Positions 56,380-64,000 of a stretch of 64,000 nucleotides of DNA are shown here, piece after piece. The notes beneath the pieces are model-generated. The model was not told the DNA's origin, did not search any database, and saw only the letters and a program-made list of their open reading frames with translations. The stretch comes from Closterium sp. NIES-65 (lineage: Eukaryota > Streptophyta > Zygnematophyceae > Desmidiales > Closteriaceae), in the NCBI GenBank assembly GCA_948144175.1, contig CANXME010002068.1:4979001-5043000 (forward strand), in the 5' to 3' direction. The translations under genes were made by a program, and so were the position numbers. Numbering within the stretch: position 1 is the first letter of the stretch; the number at the start of each line of letters is the position of its first letter.

Positions 56380-57090
56380 GGCCCCGCTGTCCCTCAGACG
56401 CAGCCCCGCCACCCCTCCTGATCGCGGCCCCGCCGCCTGCTTAACGCGGCCCCGCCGCCTCCACTGACGCGGCCCCGCCGCCGGCTCTGACGCGGCCCTG
56501 CCGCCCGCTTCGTCGCGGCCCCGCCGCCTGCTTGACGCGGCCCCGCCGCCTCCACTGACGCGGCCCCGCCGCCGGCTCTGACGCGGCCCTGCCGGCCCGC
56601 CGCTGCACCCTACGGCCCGCCGCTGCACCCTACGGCCCGCCGCCTCACCTGACGGCCCCGCCGCTGCACCTGCCGGCCCGCCGCTGCACCTGCCGGCCCG
56701 CCACTGCACCCTACGGCCCGCCGCTGCACCCTACGGCCCGCCGCCTCACCTGGTCGGCCCGCTGCTGCACCCTACGGCCCCGCCGCTGCACCTGCCGGCC
56801 CGCCGCTGCACCGGTCGACCCGCCGCTGCACCTGACGGCCCCACCCCTGCATCTCCCGGCCGAGCCGCCCCAGCAGCAGAGCCGCCCCAGCAGCCGAACC
56901 GCCCGGGACCCGAGCCGCCCTGCCGCCGAGCCGCCCGGGCGCCGAGCCGCCCGGGAGCCGAGCCGCCCTGCACCCGAGCCGCCCTGCCGCCGAGCCGCCC
57001 GGGAGCCGAGCCGCCCTGCGCCCGAGCCGCCCAGCCGCCGAGCCGCCCGGGAGCCGAGCCGCTGTGCACCCGAGCCGCCCGGTCGCTGAG
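56380..57090 (+). repeat. GC-rich minisatellite in Cop8 leader
   Basis: The first half has units like those of Cop7 (CGGCCCGCCGCTGCACCCTA). The second half (about 56900-57080) repeats CCGAGCCGCCCGGGAG and CCGAGCCGCCCTGC at about 16-18 bp. Confidence 0.85.
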
Positions 57091-57141
57091 CCGCCTTTCT
57101 ACAGAGCTGCACGACCTGCCCTGCCTGGTGAGCACAGTCCC

Positions 57142-60100
57142 GCTGAGGGTCGCGCCATTGATTTTGAGGTCTGGTTAGACGACCTGCAGCTGTTCTTACA
57201 GTGCGACAGGGCTGACGACCTTTCTCTCTTTGACCTCACCTCTGGCGCCTCTCCTGCTCTTGCTGCTGATGCTGATCCCACTGTCCGCTCTCAGTGGGCC
57301 ACCCGCGATGCTGCTGCACGTCTTGCTGTGCGTCGCCACCTCCCTACCTCTGAGCGTGCGCACTTTAGTCAGTACAAGAGTGCTCAGACCTTGTACGACG
57401 CTGTAGTTGCGCGCTACTCCTCCCCTGCCACTGCTGCACTGAGCCGTCTCATGCTTCCCTACCTCTTTCCTGACCTCTCTGCCTTTCCCACTGTTGCTGA
57501 CCTCATTACGCACCTCCGCACTAGTGACACTCGCTACCGCGCCGCCCTTCCTGCTGAGTTCTGCGCTACGAACCCACCCCCCATGTACATCGCTCTCTAC
57601 TACGTAGTCGCGCGCCTCCCTGACTCCCTTCGCGTCGTCAGGGACCACTTTCTCGCAGTCTGTCCCACCACCCTCACCGTCGACCTCCTCGAGAAGGCCC
57701 TCCTTGCAGCGGAGAAGAGCATAGTCGCTGTAGGTTCTTCTCGTGGTGACCCTCGCACCCCCATCTTTGAGGGGTGCTCTCCTTCCCCCTTGCTGCCCTC
57801 TGTTGCCTCTGCTGCTGCTGCTGCCGACCTGCTTGGTCTTGAGTCGGTCGGCGCGGCGTCTACCCCTAGTGGGAGACGTCGCTCCGGCAAGGGCAAGGGG
57901 GGCAAGGGCGCGGGTGGAGCTGGAGGGGGCGGTGGCGGTGGCGGCGGTGGCGGCGGAGGGAGTGGGGGTGGCGGCGGGACTAGTGGCGGGGGTGGTGGTG
58001 GTGGTGGCAGCAGCGGCGGAGACGGTGGTGGTGGTGCCAGCGGTGGTGGTAGAGGCAGCGGCGGAGGTGGAGGCGGCGGAGGTGGAGGCGGTGGAGGCGG
58101 CAGCGGAGGAGGCGGTGGTGGTGGAGGAGGTGGAGCTGGTCGGGGTGGTACCCAGCAGCGTAGCGGCGGTGGTGGTGGCCAGCGCTTGCAGCGGCAGCAG
58201 CAGCAGCGCTCGCGGGACATCCCTCCGCCTCAGCAGCTTCGTGAGTGGTACGCTGGGCGTCAGAGGGGTGGGGGTACTGGTCCCTGCACCTACGTTCTTC
58301 GTTCCGGCGACCGCGCGGGTGAGCAGTGTGGGGGTGCCCACGCCACCCAGCGCTGCTTTGGCCGCCTGACGGACGCTTGGCGTCAGCAGTTCCCTGGGGC
58401 TAGTGAGATCCCTCGCTGGGATGAGCTTCTAAGGGCTGATGTAGCGATCTTTGATCTTGATTTTGATGCTATCCTTGCTGCTATGTATGCTGTGGATTAT
58501 AGTGAGGAGAATGAGGGTTACCGGTGTTTCCAGCCCGACCCGGGCATTGGTACTGCTGCGCTAGGTGCTTGTGAGGATGCTGCTCTAGGTGCCAGTGCGT
58601 CTGTGCTCTCAGGTACTGGTGAGACTGCGCTCTCAGGTACTGCGTCGTCCTCGTCCTCCCTCACTTTCACACTTGACTCCGGGGCTTCTCGCTCCTTCTT
58701 TCGAGACCGCACTACCCTTACGCCGCTCGGCCGGCCGGTTGCGGTCTCCCTTGCTGACCCCTCTGGGGGTCCTGTCCTGTCTCACTTCTCCACTGTCCTC
58801 CCGTGTCCGGCTGCCCCTTCGGGCACCCTGTCTGGTCTGTACCTTCCCTCGTTCTCTACGAACTTGGTGAGTGGAGCGGACCTGCAGGATGTGGGGGTTC
58901 ACCAGTTCACTCCTGCGAGTCAGCGGGTGACCCACTGCACGGAGGCACGCACAGGCCGACACCTGGCCACGTTCTCGCGTCGGCCGGGGTCGAGTCTCTA
59001 CACCCTGACCGTTGAGTCTCCTCCTGTCCCTGCGTCTGGTCAGGTGGCTGCGTCGGGTCAGGTGCTTGCTGCTGCGTCCCGGTCAGGTCCTGAGTCTGCC
59101 CCCTGTTCTTGTCGCCTCCTGTCTCACGAGACTCTCCTGTGGCACCACCGTCTTGGCCACCCCTCCTTGCCCCGTCTTCGGAGCATGGCTTCCCGTGTCC
59201 TTGTCTCTGGTCTTCCCCAGTCTCTCCCTCCTCTCCCCTCCGGGCCAGGACCTTCCTGTGTCCCCTGTGTCGAGGGTCGCCTCCGGGCTACTCCTCACTC
59301 CTCCCACTTCCCCCCGACAGAGGCTCCCCTGCAGACGCTTCACATGGATGTGTGGGGCCCAGCCCCCGTCCGTGGGCAGGGTCACGAGCGCTACTTCCTG
59401 TTGGTGGTTGACGACTACTCGCGTTACACCACAGTCCTCCCCTTGCGCAGCAAGGGTGCGGTCACTGAGGTGCTGATCGACTGGATCCACGAGGCTCGTC
59501 TCCAGCTCAGGAAGAGCTTCGGCTCGGACTTTCCTGTTCTGCGTCTGCACTCGGACAGAGGCGGAGAGTTCTCTTCTCGCCTTCTGCGGGACTACTGTCG
59601 TGCACGGGGGATTCGCCAGACCTTCACGCTTCCGGACTCACCACAGCAAAATGGGATTGCTGAGCGCCGCATTGGCATGGTCATGGATGTCGCTCGTACG
59701 TCCATGATGCATGCGGCTGCCCCCCATTTTCAATGGCCGTTTGCGGTGAGGTACGCGGTGCATCAGCTCAACCTTCACCCCCGGGTCTCTCGGCCTGCGA
59801 TGTCCCCAGCCTTACTGTGGACGGGGAAGGTTGGCGATGCGTCTGTGTTCCGTGTCTGGGGATCTCGGGCGTTTGTCCGCGACTTGTCTGCGGACAAACT
59901 GTCCCCTCGTGCTGATCCCTGTGTCTTCCTTGGCTTCCCCACTGACGCCCCAGGGTGGCAGTTTTACCACCCCTCCTCTCGTCGTGTTCTGTCCTCCCAG
60001 GACGTCACGTTCGACGAGTCAGTCCCCTTCTACCGTCTCTTCCCCTACCGCACTCCTTCCCTCCCCCCTCCCCCGGACTTCCTTGTGCCGGTTCCCCCCC

Positions 60101-63018
60101 CGGTAGACCCCCTCCCCCCTCAGGTTCTTGCCCCCTCAGGTGTGTCCCAGGTAGACGCCGTTGACCCGGTCGAGGTTACTGGTGACTCTGGTGCTGCTGC
60201 GGGTGCTGAGCCTGGGGGTGCTGACTCTGGGGGTGCTGTGCGCGGGGGTGCTGAGCCTGGGGGTGCTACTGCTGGGGGTGCTGGGCCTGAGGGTGCTACT
60301 ACGGAGGGTGCGGAGCCTGGGGGTGCTGAGCCGGGGGGTGCTGTGCCTGGAGGTGCTGGGTCTGGGGGTGCTGGGTCAGGAGCTGCTGAGCCTGGGGGTG
60401 CTGAGCTGGGAGCTGCTGAGCCTGGGGGTGCTGCGTCTGGAGCTGCTGAGCCTGGGGTTTCTCCTGCTGCTGCGTCTCGCCGGGAGCCCCTCTCTCCACA
60501 GGAGCTGCGCGAGTGGTTCGCTCGCCGCTGGAGGCGTGCTGCTGAGTCTGGAGGTGCTGCTGGCGCTGGAGCTGGAGCTTCTTCGACCGTCGAGGGTGCG
60601 GGTGCTGCCGGTCCCGGAGCTGCTGGACCTGCGGGTCCTCCTGGAGCTGGCGCTGCTGAGGGCGTTGGTGCTGAGCCTATTGCTGTTGGTCCTGCCGCTG
60701 GAGGTGTGGGTGGCGCTGGTGCTGTCGCTCAGGGTGCTGGTGCTGTCCCTGCTGAGTCTGGAGCTGCCGCGCGGCCTCGACCGTACTTCGTTCCGCTCCT
60801 GCAGCAGGTTCTTGGTCTTTCTCCTCTAGTAGAGGGTCCACCGCCTGTCCAGTCGCAGTCCCTGCTGGAGCCTTCCTCTCCACTGCCTGCTCCCTCTCCT
60901 TACACTGGTCCTACTGGAGGTCTTGCTGAGCGTCGTGAGCCTGCGTCTCGTCCCGCGTTGCCTGTTCGTGCTGCTCGCGCTAGTGGTCGCAGTTCGCGTC
61001 AGCGTCCTCCTCCTGTCCCTGGCACGCACCGGATGTCTTTGCGTCCGTCCACTGCTCCTCTGCGTGCCCATTTGCCTTCTCCTCCTGAGTCCTCTCTTCC
61101 TGCGCTTGCCGACCCTGAGTCGGACTCTCTTCGTGCTGCCAGTCCTACTGTCACGCGTCTGCTTGCTACTGTCGTCAATGACCCCTCTTTTGAGTCCACT
61201 GCTGCGTCTACTCTAGTCGCTGAGCTCGTCGACTTTGCTGCTCGCTGTCGTCTCGACTACGCTGCTAGTCTTGTTGCTGAGTCTGCGTCTGTCTGTCCTC
61301 CGTCCGTCGGGGGTGAGTGTGCTCTTGGCACGGACGTCCTAGAGGACAGGCAGGAGGAGTTACAGTGTCTAGCGACTGCTTCACCTCATCTCGCGTCTGT
61401 ACTGCTTGCTTCTGAGGGAGACCCGGATGCACTAGACATCCCGACTCCGCGTTCTTACGCGGAGGCCGTAGAGGGTCCCTACTCCTCTCAGTGGCAGGCA
61501 GCTATGGATGCAGAGATGGCTTCCTGGAAGTCCACAGGCACCTACGTTGACGCGGTTCCCCCTCCTGGGGCGAACATCGTCAGTGGCATGTGGATCTTCA
61601 GGGTGAAGCGGCCGCCGGGCTCTCCACCTGTCTTCAAGGCACGGTACGTTGCTCGTGGCTTCAGTCAGCGGCAGGGAGTTGACTACTTTCAGACCTTCTC
61701 TCCCACCCCGAAGATGACTACTCTTCGGGTGCTGCTGCACATAGCCGCTCAGCGCGACTACGAGCTTCACTCTCTTGACTTCAGCACTGCGTTCTTGCAG
61801 GGTAGCCTGCACGAGGAGATCTGGCTTCGCCGTCCACCTGGCTTCACTGGGACTTTCCCTCCTGGCACCCAGTGGAGCCTCCGACGGCCAGTCTACGGTC
61901 TCCGCCAGGCACCGCGTGAGTGGCACGACACACTGAGGACTACGCTTGCGGCTCTTGGGTTTGCTCCTTCTACTGCTGACCTGTCGCTGTTTCTTCGCAC
62001 CGACACTTCACTGCCGCCGTTCTACATCCTCGTGTACGTCGACGACTTGGTCTTTGCCACAGCGGACACTGCTGGACTCGCCTACGTGAAGTCCGAGCTG
62101 CTGAAGAGACACACGTGCACAGACCTGGGTGAACTGCGCAGCTACCTTGGCTTGCAGATCACTCGGGACAGAGCACGCCGCACCATTACCTTGACTCAGT
62201 CACACATGGTGCAGCAGGTCCTTCAGCGCTTCGGCTTCACGTACTCCTCGCCTCAGGCCACTCCTCTGTCTACTCGCCACTCGCTCTCAGCTCTGCCTTC
62301 GGATGAGTCCGTAGAGTCGAGTGGCCCGTACCCAGAGCTTGTTGGCTGCCTCATGTACCTGATGACCTGCACACAACCTGACCTTGCATACCCTCTGAGC
62401 ATTCTTGCACGCTATGTTGCTCCTGGGAGACACAGACCGGAGCACATGGCTGCAGCGAAGAGGGTATTGCGCTACCTGTGCAGTACGTCCGGCATGGGGC
62501 TAGTGCTTGGAGGGCGGAGTCCAGTGGTCCTTACCGGCCACGCGGACGCTTCTTGGGCTGACGACCAGGCTACGCAGCGGTCGTCACAGGGTTACACCTT
62601 CAGCCTTGGTTCCGGCTCTGTCTCGTGGCGGGCTACTCGCTCGTCTTCGGTTCTCGGCTCCAGTTGTGAGGCTGAGATCTACGCCGGGGCCATGGCTGCA
62701 CAGGAGCTTCGCTGGCTCACCTACCTGCTGACTGACCTTGGAGAGCCGCCTCGTTCTCCTCCAGTGCTGTACGTAGACAACAAGACCATGCTGGCCTTGT
62801 GTCGAGAGCAGCGCTTGGAGCACAGAACGAAGCACATTGCTCTCCGCTACTTCCTTGCTCGTGAGCTGCAGCAGCGTGGTCAGTTGCGACTTGCGTACGT
62901 GGACTCTGAGGCCAACACTGCAGATGTGTTCACCAAGGCACTCGCGCCTTGTGACCATCAGCGCTTTTGCACCCAGCTGGGTCTTGTACCTATCTTGCCT
63001 CACTTGCTCTCCTCTTGA
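57142..63018 (+). CDS. Cop8 gag-pol polyprotein, uninterrupted but lacking the usual start codon
   Basis: One open frame of about 1,960 codons ends TGA at 63016-63018. The usual MATPSVLTFD start is deleted; the frame is open upstream to 57064 but has no ATG until the LMLP segment of Gag. Domains: Gag; poly-Gly (about 57915-58140); knuckle at 58285-58356 (C-X13-C-X3-H-X4-C); protease LDSGASRSFF (about 58670); integrase with HHRLGHPS, HMDVWGPA (about 59341), LHSDRGGEF (about 59545) and NGIAERR (about 59655); an AEPGG linker (60200-60460); RT with YVDD at 62035-62046; RNase H with HADASWADD, CEAEIYAG and YVDNKTML. All catalytic motifs appear intact. Translation might use a non-AUG codon, or the copy may depend on Gag from elsewhere. 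Confidence 0.92.
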   Translation, partial: AEGRAIDFEVWLDDLQLFLQCDRADDLSLFDLTSGASPALAADADPTVRSQWATRDAAARLAVRRHLPTSERAHFSQYKSAQTLYDAVVARYSSPATAALSRLMLPYLFPDLSAFPTVADLITHLRTSDTRYRAALPAEFCATNPPPMYIALYYVVARLPDSLRVVRDHFLAVCPTTLTVDLLEKALLAAEKSIVAVGSSRGDPRTPIFEGCSPSPLLPSVASAAAAADLLGLESVGAASTPSGRRRSGKGKGGKGAGGAGGGGGGGGGGGGGSGGGGGTSGGGGGGGGSSGGDGGGGASGGGRGSGGGGGGGGGGGGGGSGGGGGGGGGGAGRGGTQQRSGGGGGQRLQRQQQQRSRDIPPPQQLREWYAGRQRGGGTGPCTYVLRSGDRAGEQCGGAHATQRCFGRLTDAWRQQFPGASEIPRWDELLRADVAIFDLDFDAILAAMYAVDYSEENEGYRCFQPDPGIGTAALGACEDAALGASASVLSGTGETALSGTASSSSSLTFTLDSGASRSFFRDRTTLTPLGRPVAVSLADPSGGPVLSHFSTVLPCPAAPSGTLSGLYLPSFSTNLVSGADLQDVGVHQFTPASQRVTHCTEARTGRHLATFSRRPGSSLYTLTVESPPVPASGQVAASGQVLAAASRSGPESAPCSCRLLSHETLLWHHRLGHPSLPRLRSMASRVLVSGLPQSLPPLPSGPGPSCVPCVEGRLRATPHSSHFPPTEAPLQTLHMDVWGPAPVRGQGHERYFLLVVDDYSRYTTVLPLRSKGAVTEVLIDWIHEARLQLRKSFGSDFPVLRLHSDRGGEFSSRLLRDYCRARGIRQTFTLPDSPQQNGIAERRIGMVMDVARTSMMHAAAPHFQWPFAVRYAVHQLNLHPRVSRPAMSPALLWTGKVGDASVFRVWGSRAFVRDLSADKLSPRADPCVFLGFPTDAPGWQFYHPSSRRVLSSQDVTFDESVPFYRLFPYRTPSLPPPPDFLVPVPPPVDPLPPQVLAPSGVSQVDAVDPVEVTGDSGAAAGAEPGGADSGGAVRGGAEPGGATAGGAGPEGATTEGAEPGGAEPGGAVPGGAGSGGAGSGAAEPGGAELGAAEPGGAASGAAEPGVSPAAASRREPLSPQELREWFARRWRRAAESGGAAGAGAGASSTVEGAGAAGPGAAGPAGPPGAGAAEGVGAEPIAVGPAAGGVGGAGAVAQGAGAVPAESGAAARPRPYFVPLLQQVLGLSPLVEGPPPVQSQSLLEPSSPLPAPSPYTGPTGGLAERREPASRPALPVRAARASGRSSRQRPPPVPGTHRMSLRPSTAPLRAHLPSPPESSLPALADPESDSLRAASPTVTRLLATVVNDPSFESTAASTLVAELVDFAARCRLDYAASLVAESASVCPPSVGGECALGTDVLEDRQEELQCLATASPHLASVLLASEGDPDALDIPTPRSYAEAVEGPYSSQWQAAMDAEMASWKSTGTYVDAVPPPGANIVSGMWIFRVKRPPGSPPVFKARYVARGFSQRQGVDYFQTFSPTPKMTTLRVLLHIAAQRDYELHSLDFSTAFLQGSLHEEIWLRRPPGFTGTFPPGTQWSLRRPVYGLRQAPREWHDTLRTTLAALGFAPSTADLSLFLRTDTSLPPFYILVYVDDLVFATADTAGLAYVKSELLKRHTCTDLGELRSYLGLQITRDRARRTITLTQSHMVQQVLQRFGFTYSSPQATPLSTRHSLSALPSDESVESSGPYPELVGCLMYLMTCTQPDLAYPLSILARYVAPGRHRPEHMAAAKRVLRYLCSTSGMGLVLGGRSPVVLTGHADASWADDQATQRSSQGYTFSLGSGSVSWRATRSSSVLGSSCEAEIYAGAMAAQELRWLTYLLTDLGEPPRSPPVLYVDNKTMLALCREQRLEHRTKHIALRYFLARELQQRGQLRLAYVDSEANTADVFTKALAPCDHQRFCTQLGLVPILPHLLSS

Positions 63019-63218
63019 CTTCACTTGTACTGTGACATATATATATACCTGTTCTTGCTTGTCTAGTTTTATATATATGTCTGTACTCCTGCATGTGAAC
63101 TGGCCTCTGGCCCTGCTCTTGTGCTCGGACTGTGTGGTGACTTTGTGATCCACCCTGAGCTTGCTTTGCTTTGCTTTGCTTGACTGGTCTTGTGACCCCT
63201 TGTTCTCCCCCACTTAGC

Positions 63219-63229
63219 CTATGGGGGTG
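63219..63229 (+). other. Cop8 polypurine tract
   Basis: A tract of the form TATGGGGGTG directly precedes the 3' LTR. The same ATGGGGGTG abuts the 3' LTR in Cop1, Cop3, Cop5, Cop6, Cop7 and NA1 and is the likely plus-strand primer. Confidence 0.8.
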
Positions 63230-63361
63230 TGTCAGAGTATTATAGCTGATGCATGTTTGTAGGCTATAGTGGGGTAGCACATATGGGGTACAGCTTTCTA
63301 GGGTTGTATTTGTACCCAACTCTGACTTAGTCATTTTCATTCCTGTTCACTTGTTTTCACA
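63230..63361 (+). repeat. Cop8 3' LTR
   Basis: 132 bp with one visible difference from the 5' LTR; CGCGT follows. Confidence 0.93.
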
Positions 63362-63531
63362 CGCGTCAACGCGACGGCCCCCGCGCCTTCACCCGCCCCG
63401 GCAAATGCTCCTATCATCGTTCCTGACGACAGCGACGACTCTGATAACGATGACGGTGAGGCCCCCAACAACGTTTTTCGTCGTCGCATTTTTGCATCCG
63501 CACCCCCTCTCCCAACCCTCAACTCCACACC
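63362..63531 (+). pseudogene. Unidentified ORF, continuation after Cop8
   Basis: Taking one copy of CGCGT, the frame from 56135 continues here without a stop through a Pro/Ala-rich run, the acidic VPDDSDDSDNDDGE patch and NNVFRRRIFAS, until the next LTR at 63532. The acidic patch suggests a protein-binding or nuclear role, but nothing firm can be said. Confidence 0.5.
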
Positions 63532-63904
63532 TGTGAGAGTACGACGGCTTATGCCAGCTATGCTTGCTTGCCTTTACCTTATTATGCTAATTCTAGCATA
63601 GGATAATTATATGCATGCATGAACTGTTTGATTTCCTAGGCTAGGTGCTTTCCTATGTTTTATTATAGTTATAGCACCGAGCTAGGTTGCGTGCACCGAA
63701 TTCTGGCTTTTCGGTTGCCACCGAATTGCCTTCTACCGAATTCGGGAAGGATCTGTTCAGGACGTTTCGCGACCCTCGGAACCTTCGCGTAACACCTGGT
63801 TACTGGGCCTTGTGTCGAGCCTATATATAGCCTCGTGTTGTACCCAGGTGATCATTCAATTCAATTCAAACTTTCTTTTCTGAGCTCGATCCTAGATCCT
63901 CACA
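63532..63904 (+). repeat. Cop9 5' LTR
   Basis: 373 bp; starts TGTGAG and ends CTCACA. The first bases follow ACACC, the putative left target duplication. Confidence 0.8.
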
Positions 63905-63907
63905 CTT

Positions 63908-63920
63908 GGTATCAGAGCCT
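63908..63920 (+). other. Cop9 primer binding site
   Basis: TGGTATCAGAGCC is an exact match to the initiator tRNA-Met primer site of plant copia elements. Confidence 0.85.
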
Positions 63921-64000
63921 GTTTAGACGCGAAGTTTTTTTACCGCTAAAACCTAGCTTTTAAAACCGCGGGGGCGACGACGGAAAGCGCTGATTTCGGG

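Larger units (their letters stand above)
56141..63361 (+). mobile_element. Cop8: youngest-looking copia element
   Basis: The duplication CGCGT flanks it (56136-56140, 63362-63366). LTRs are 132 bp (56141-56272 and 63230-63361) with one difference seen by eye (A/C in GGGTAMAGC). It has a primer site, two hairpins, a GC minisatellite, one uninterrupted gag-pol frame and polypurine tract ATGGGGGTG. The only evident defect is loss of the gag start codon region. Confidence 0.94.
63532..64000 (+). mobile_element. Cop9: 5' end of another LTR retrotransposon (continues beyond window)
   Basis: The LTR is 63532-63904 (373 bp), TGTGAGAG to CCTCACA, with matching inverted ends. A TATATATAG box at about 63823 is a plausible promoter. 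A textbook primer site TGGTATCAGAGCC (63908-63920) follows after a short gap. The LTR is unlike those of Cop1-8, so it is a different copia family. No coding sequence is reached. Confidence 0.85.

Noticed and set aside
1..64000. tRNA, rRNA or bacterial operons
   Set aside because: No cloverleaf, rRNA motif or prokaryotic gene layout was seen. The only tRNA-like matches are primer binding sites of 12-13 bases.

Overview
The window is eukaryotic nuclear DNA made almost entirely of nested transposable elements, with one clear spliced host gene. Three things point to a green-lineage (probably streptophyte) organism. There is a plant-style NDUFA12 gene with canonical GT-AG introns. There is a chromodomain Ty3/Gypsy element (chromovirus). 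Dead elements carry many CAG-to-TAG changes, as expected from decay of CHG-methylated cytosines. I do not identify the species; a charophyte alga would fit, but that is a guess. No rRNA, tRNA, CRISPR or prokaryotic features were seen.

Layout. Positions 1-38349 are the remains of one chromovirus (Gyp1: RT, integrase, chromodomain), cut apart by later insertions. In order these are an LTR scrap (1-103), Cop1 (793-11235, containing Cop2 at 1000-4787), the 5'-truncated Cop3 (11551-17149), Cop4 (17458-24661, with Gypsy sequence duplicated on both sides), a non-autonomous hAT element (24977-25950), and the minus-strand Cop5 (26068-31921) and Cop6 (31998-37981, containing non-autonomous NA1 at 36490-37836). 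Removing each insertion with one copy of its target duplication mostly restores the Gypsy reading frame. A 4.1-kb hAT element with a five-exon transposase (38350-42453) follows, inserted just after the start of what looks like the Gypsy 3' LTR. The host gene NDUFA12 (mitochondrial complex I) occupies 42996-44740. A TIR element (45001-55159) follows, interrupted by Cop7 (45546-54483), which itself holds non-autonomous NA2 (46412-47949) in its leader. Finally an unidentified ORF (from 55635) is interrupted by the young Cop8 (56141-63361) and then by Cop9 (LTR from 63532).

Cop1-Cop8 are one Ty1/copia clade. They share very short LTRs (about 122-133 bp where complete), a tRNA-iMet-type primer site, a leader with two conserved hairpins and a GC-rich minisatellite, a Gag with a poly-glycine tract and a stretched C-X13-C-X3-H-X4-C knuckle, then protease, integrase, a repeat-rich linker, RT and RNase H, and a polypurine tract ATGGGGGTG touching the 3' LTR. 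Cop7 and Cop8 look youngest (LTRs identical, or differing at one base, by eye). All boundaries were read by eye from LTR/TIR ends and target-site duplications; no alignment software was used.
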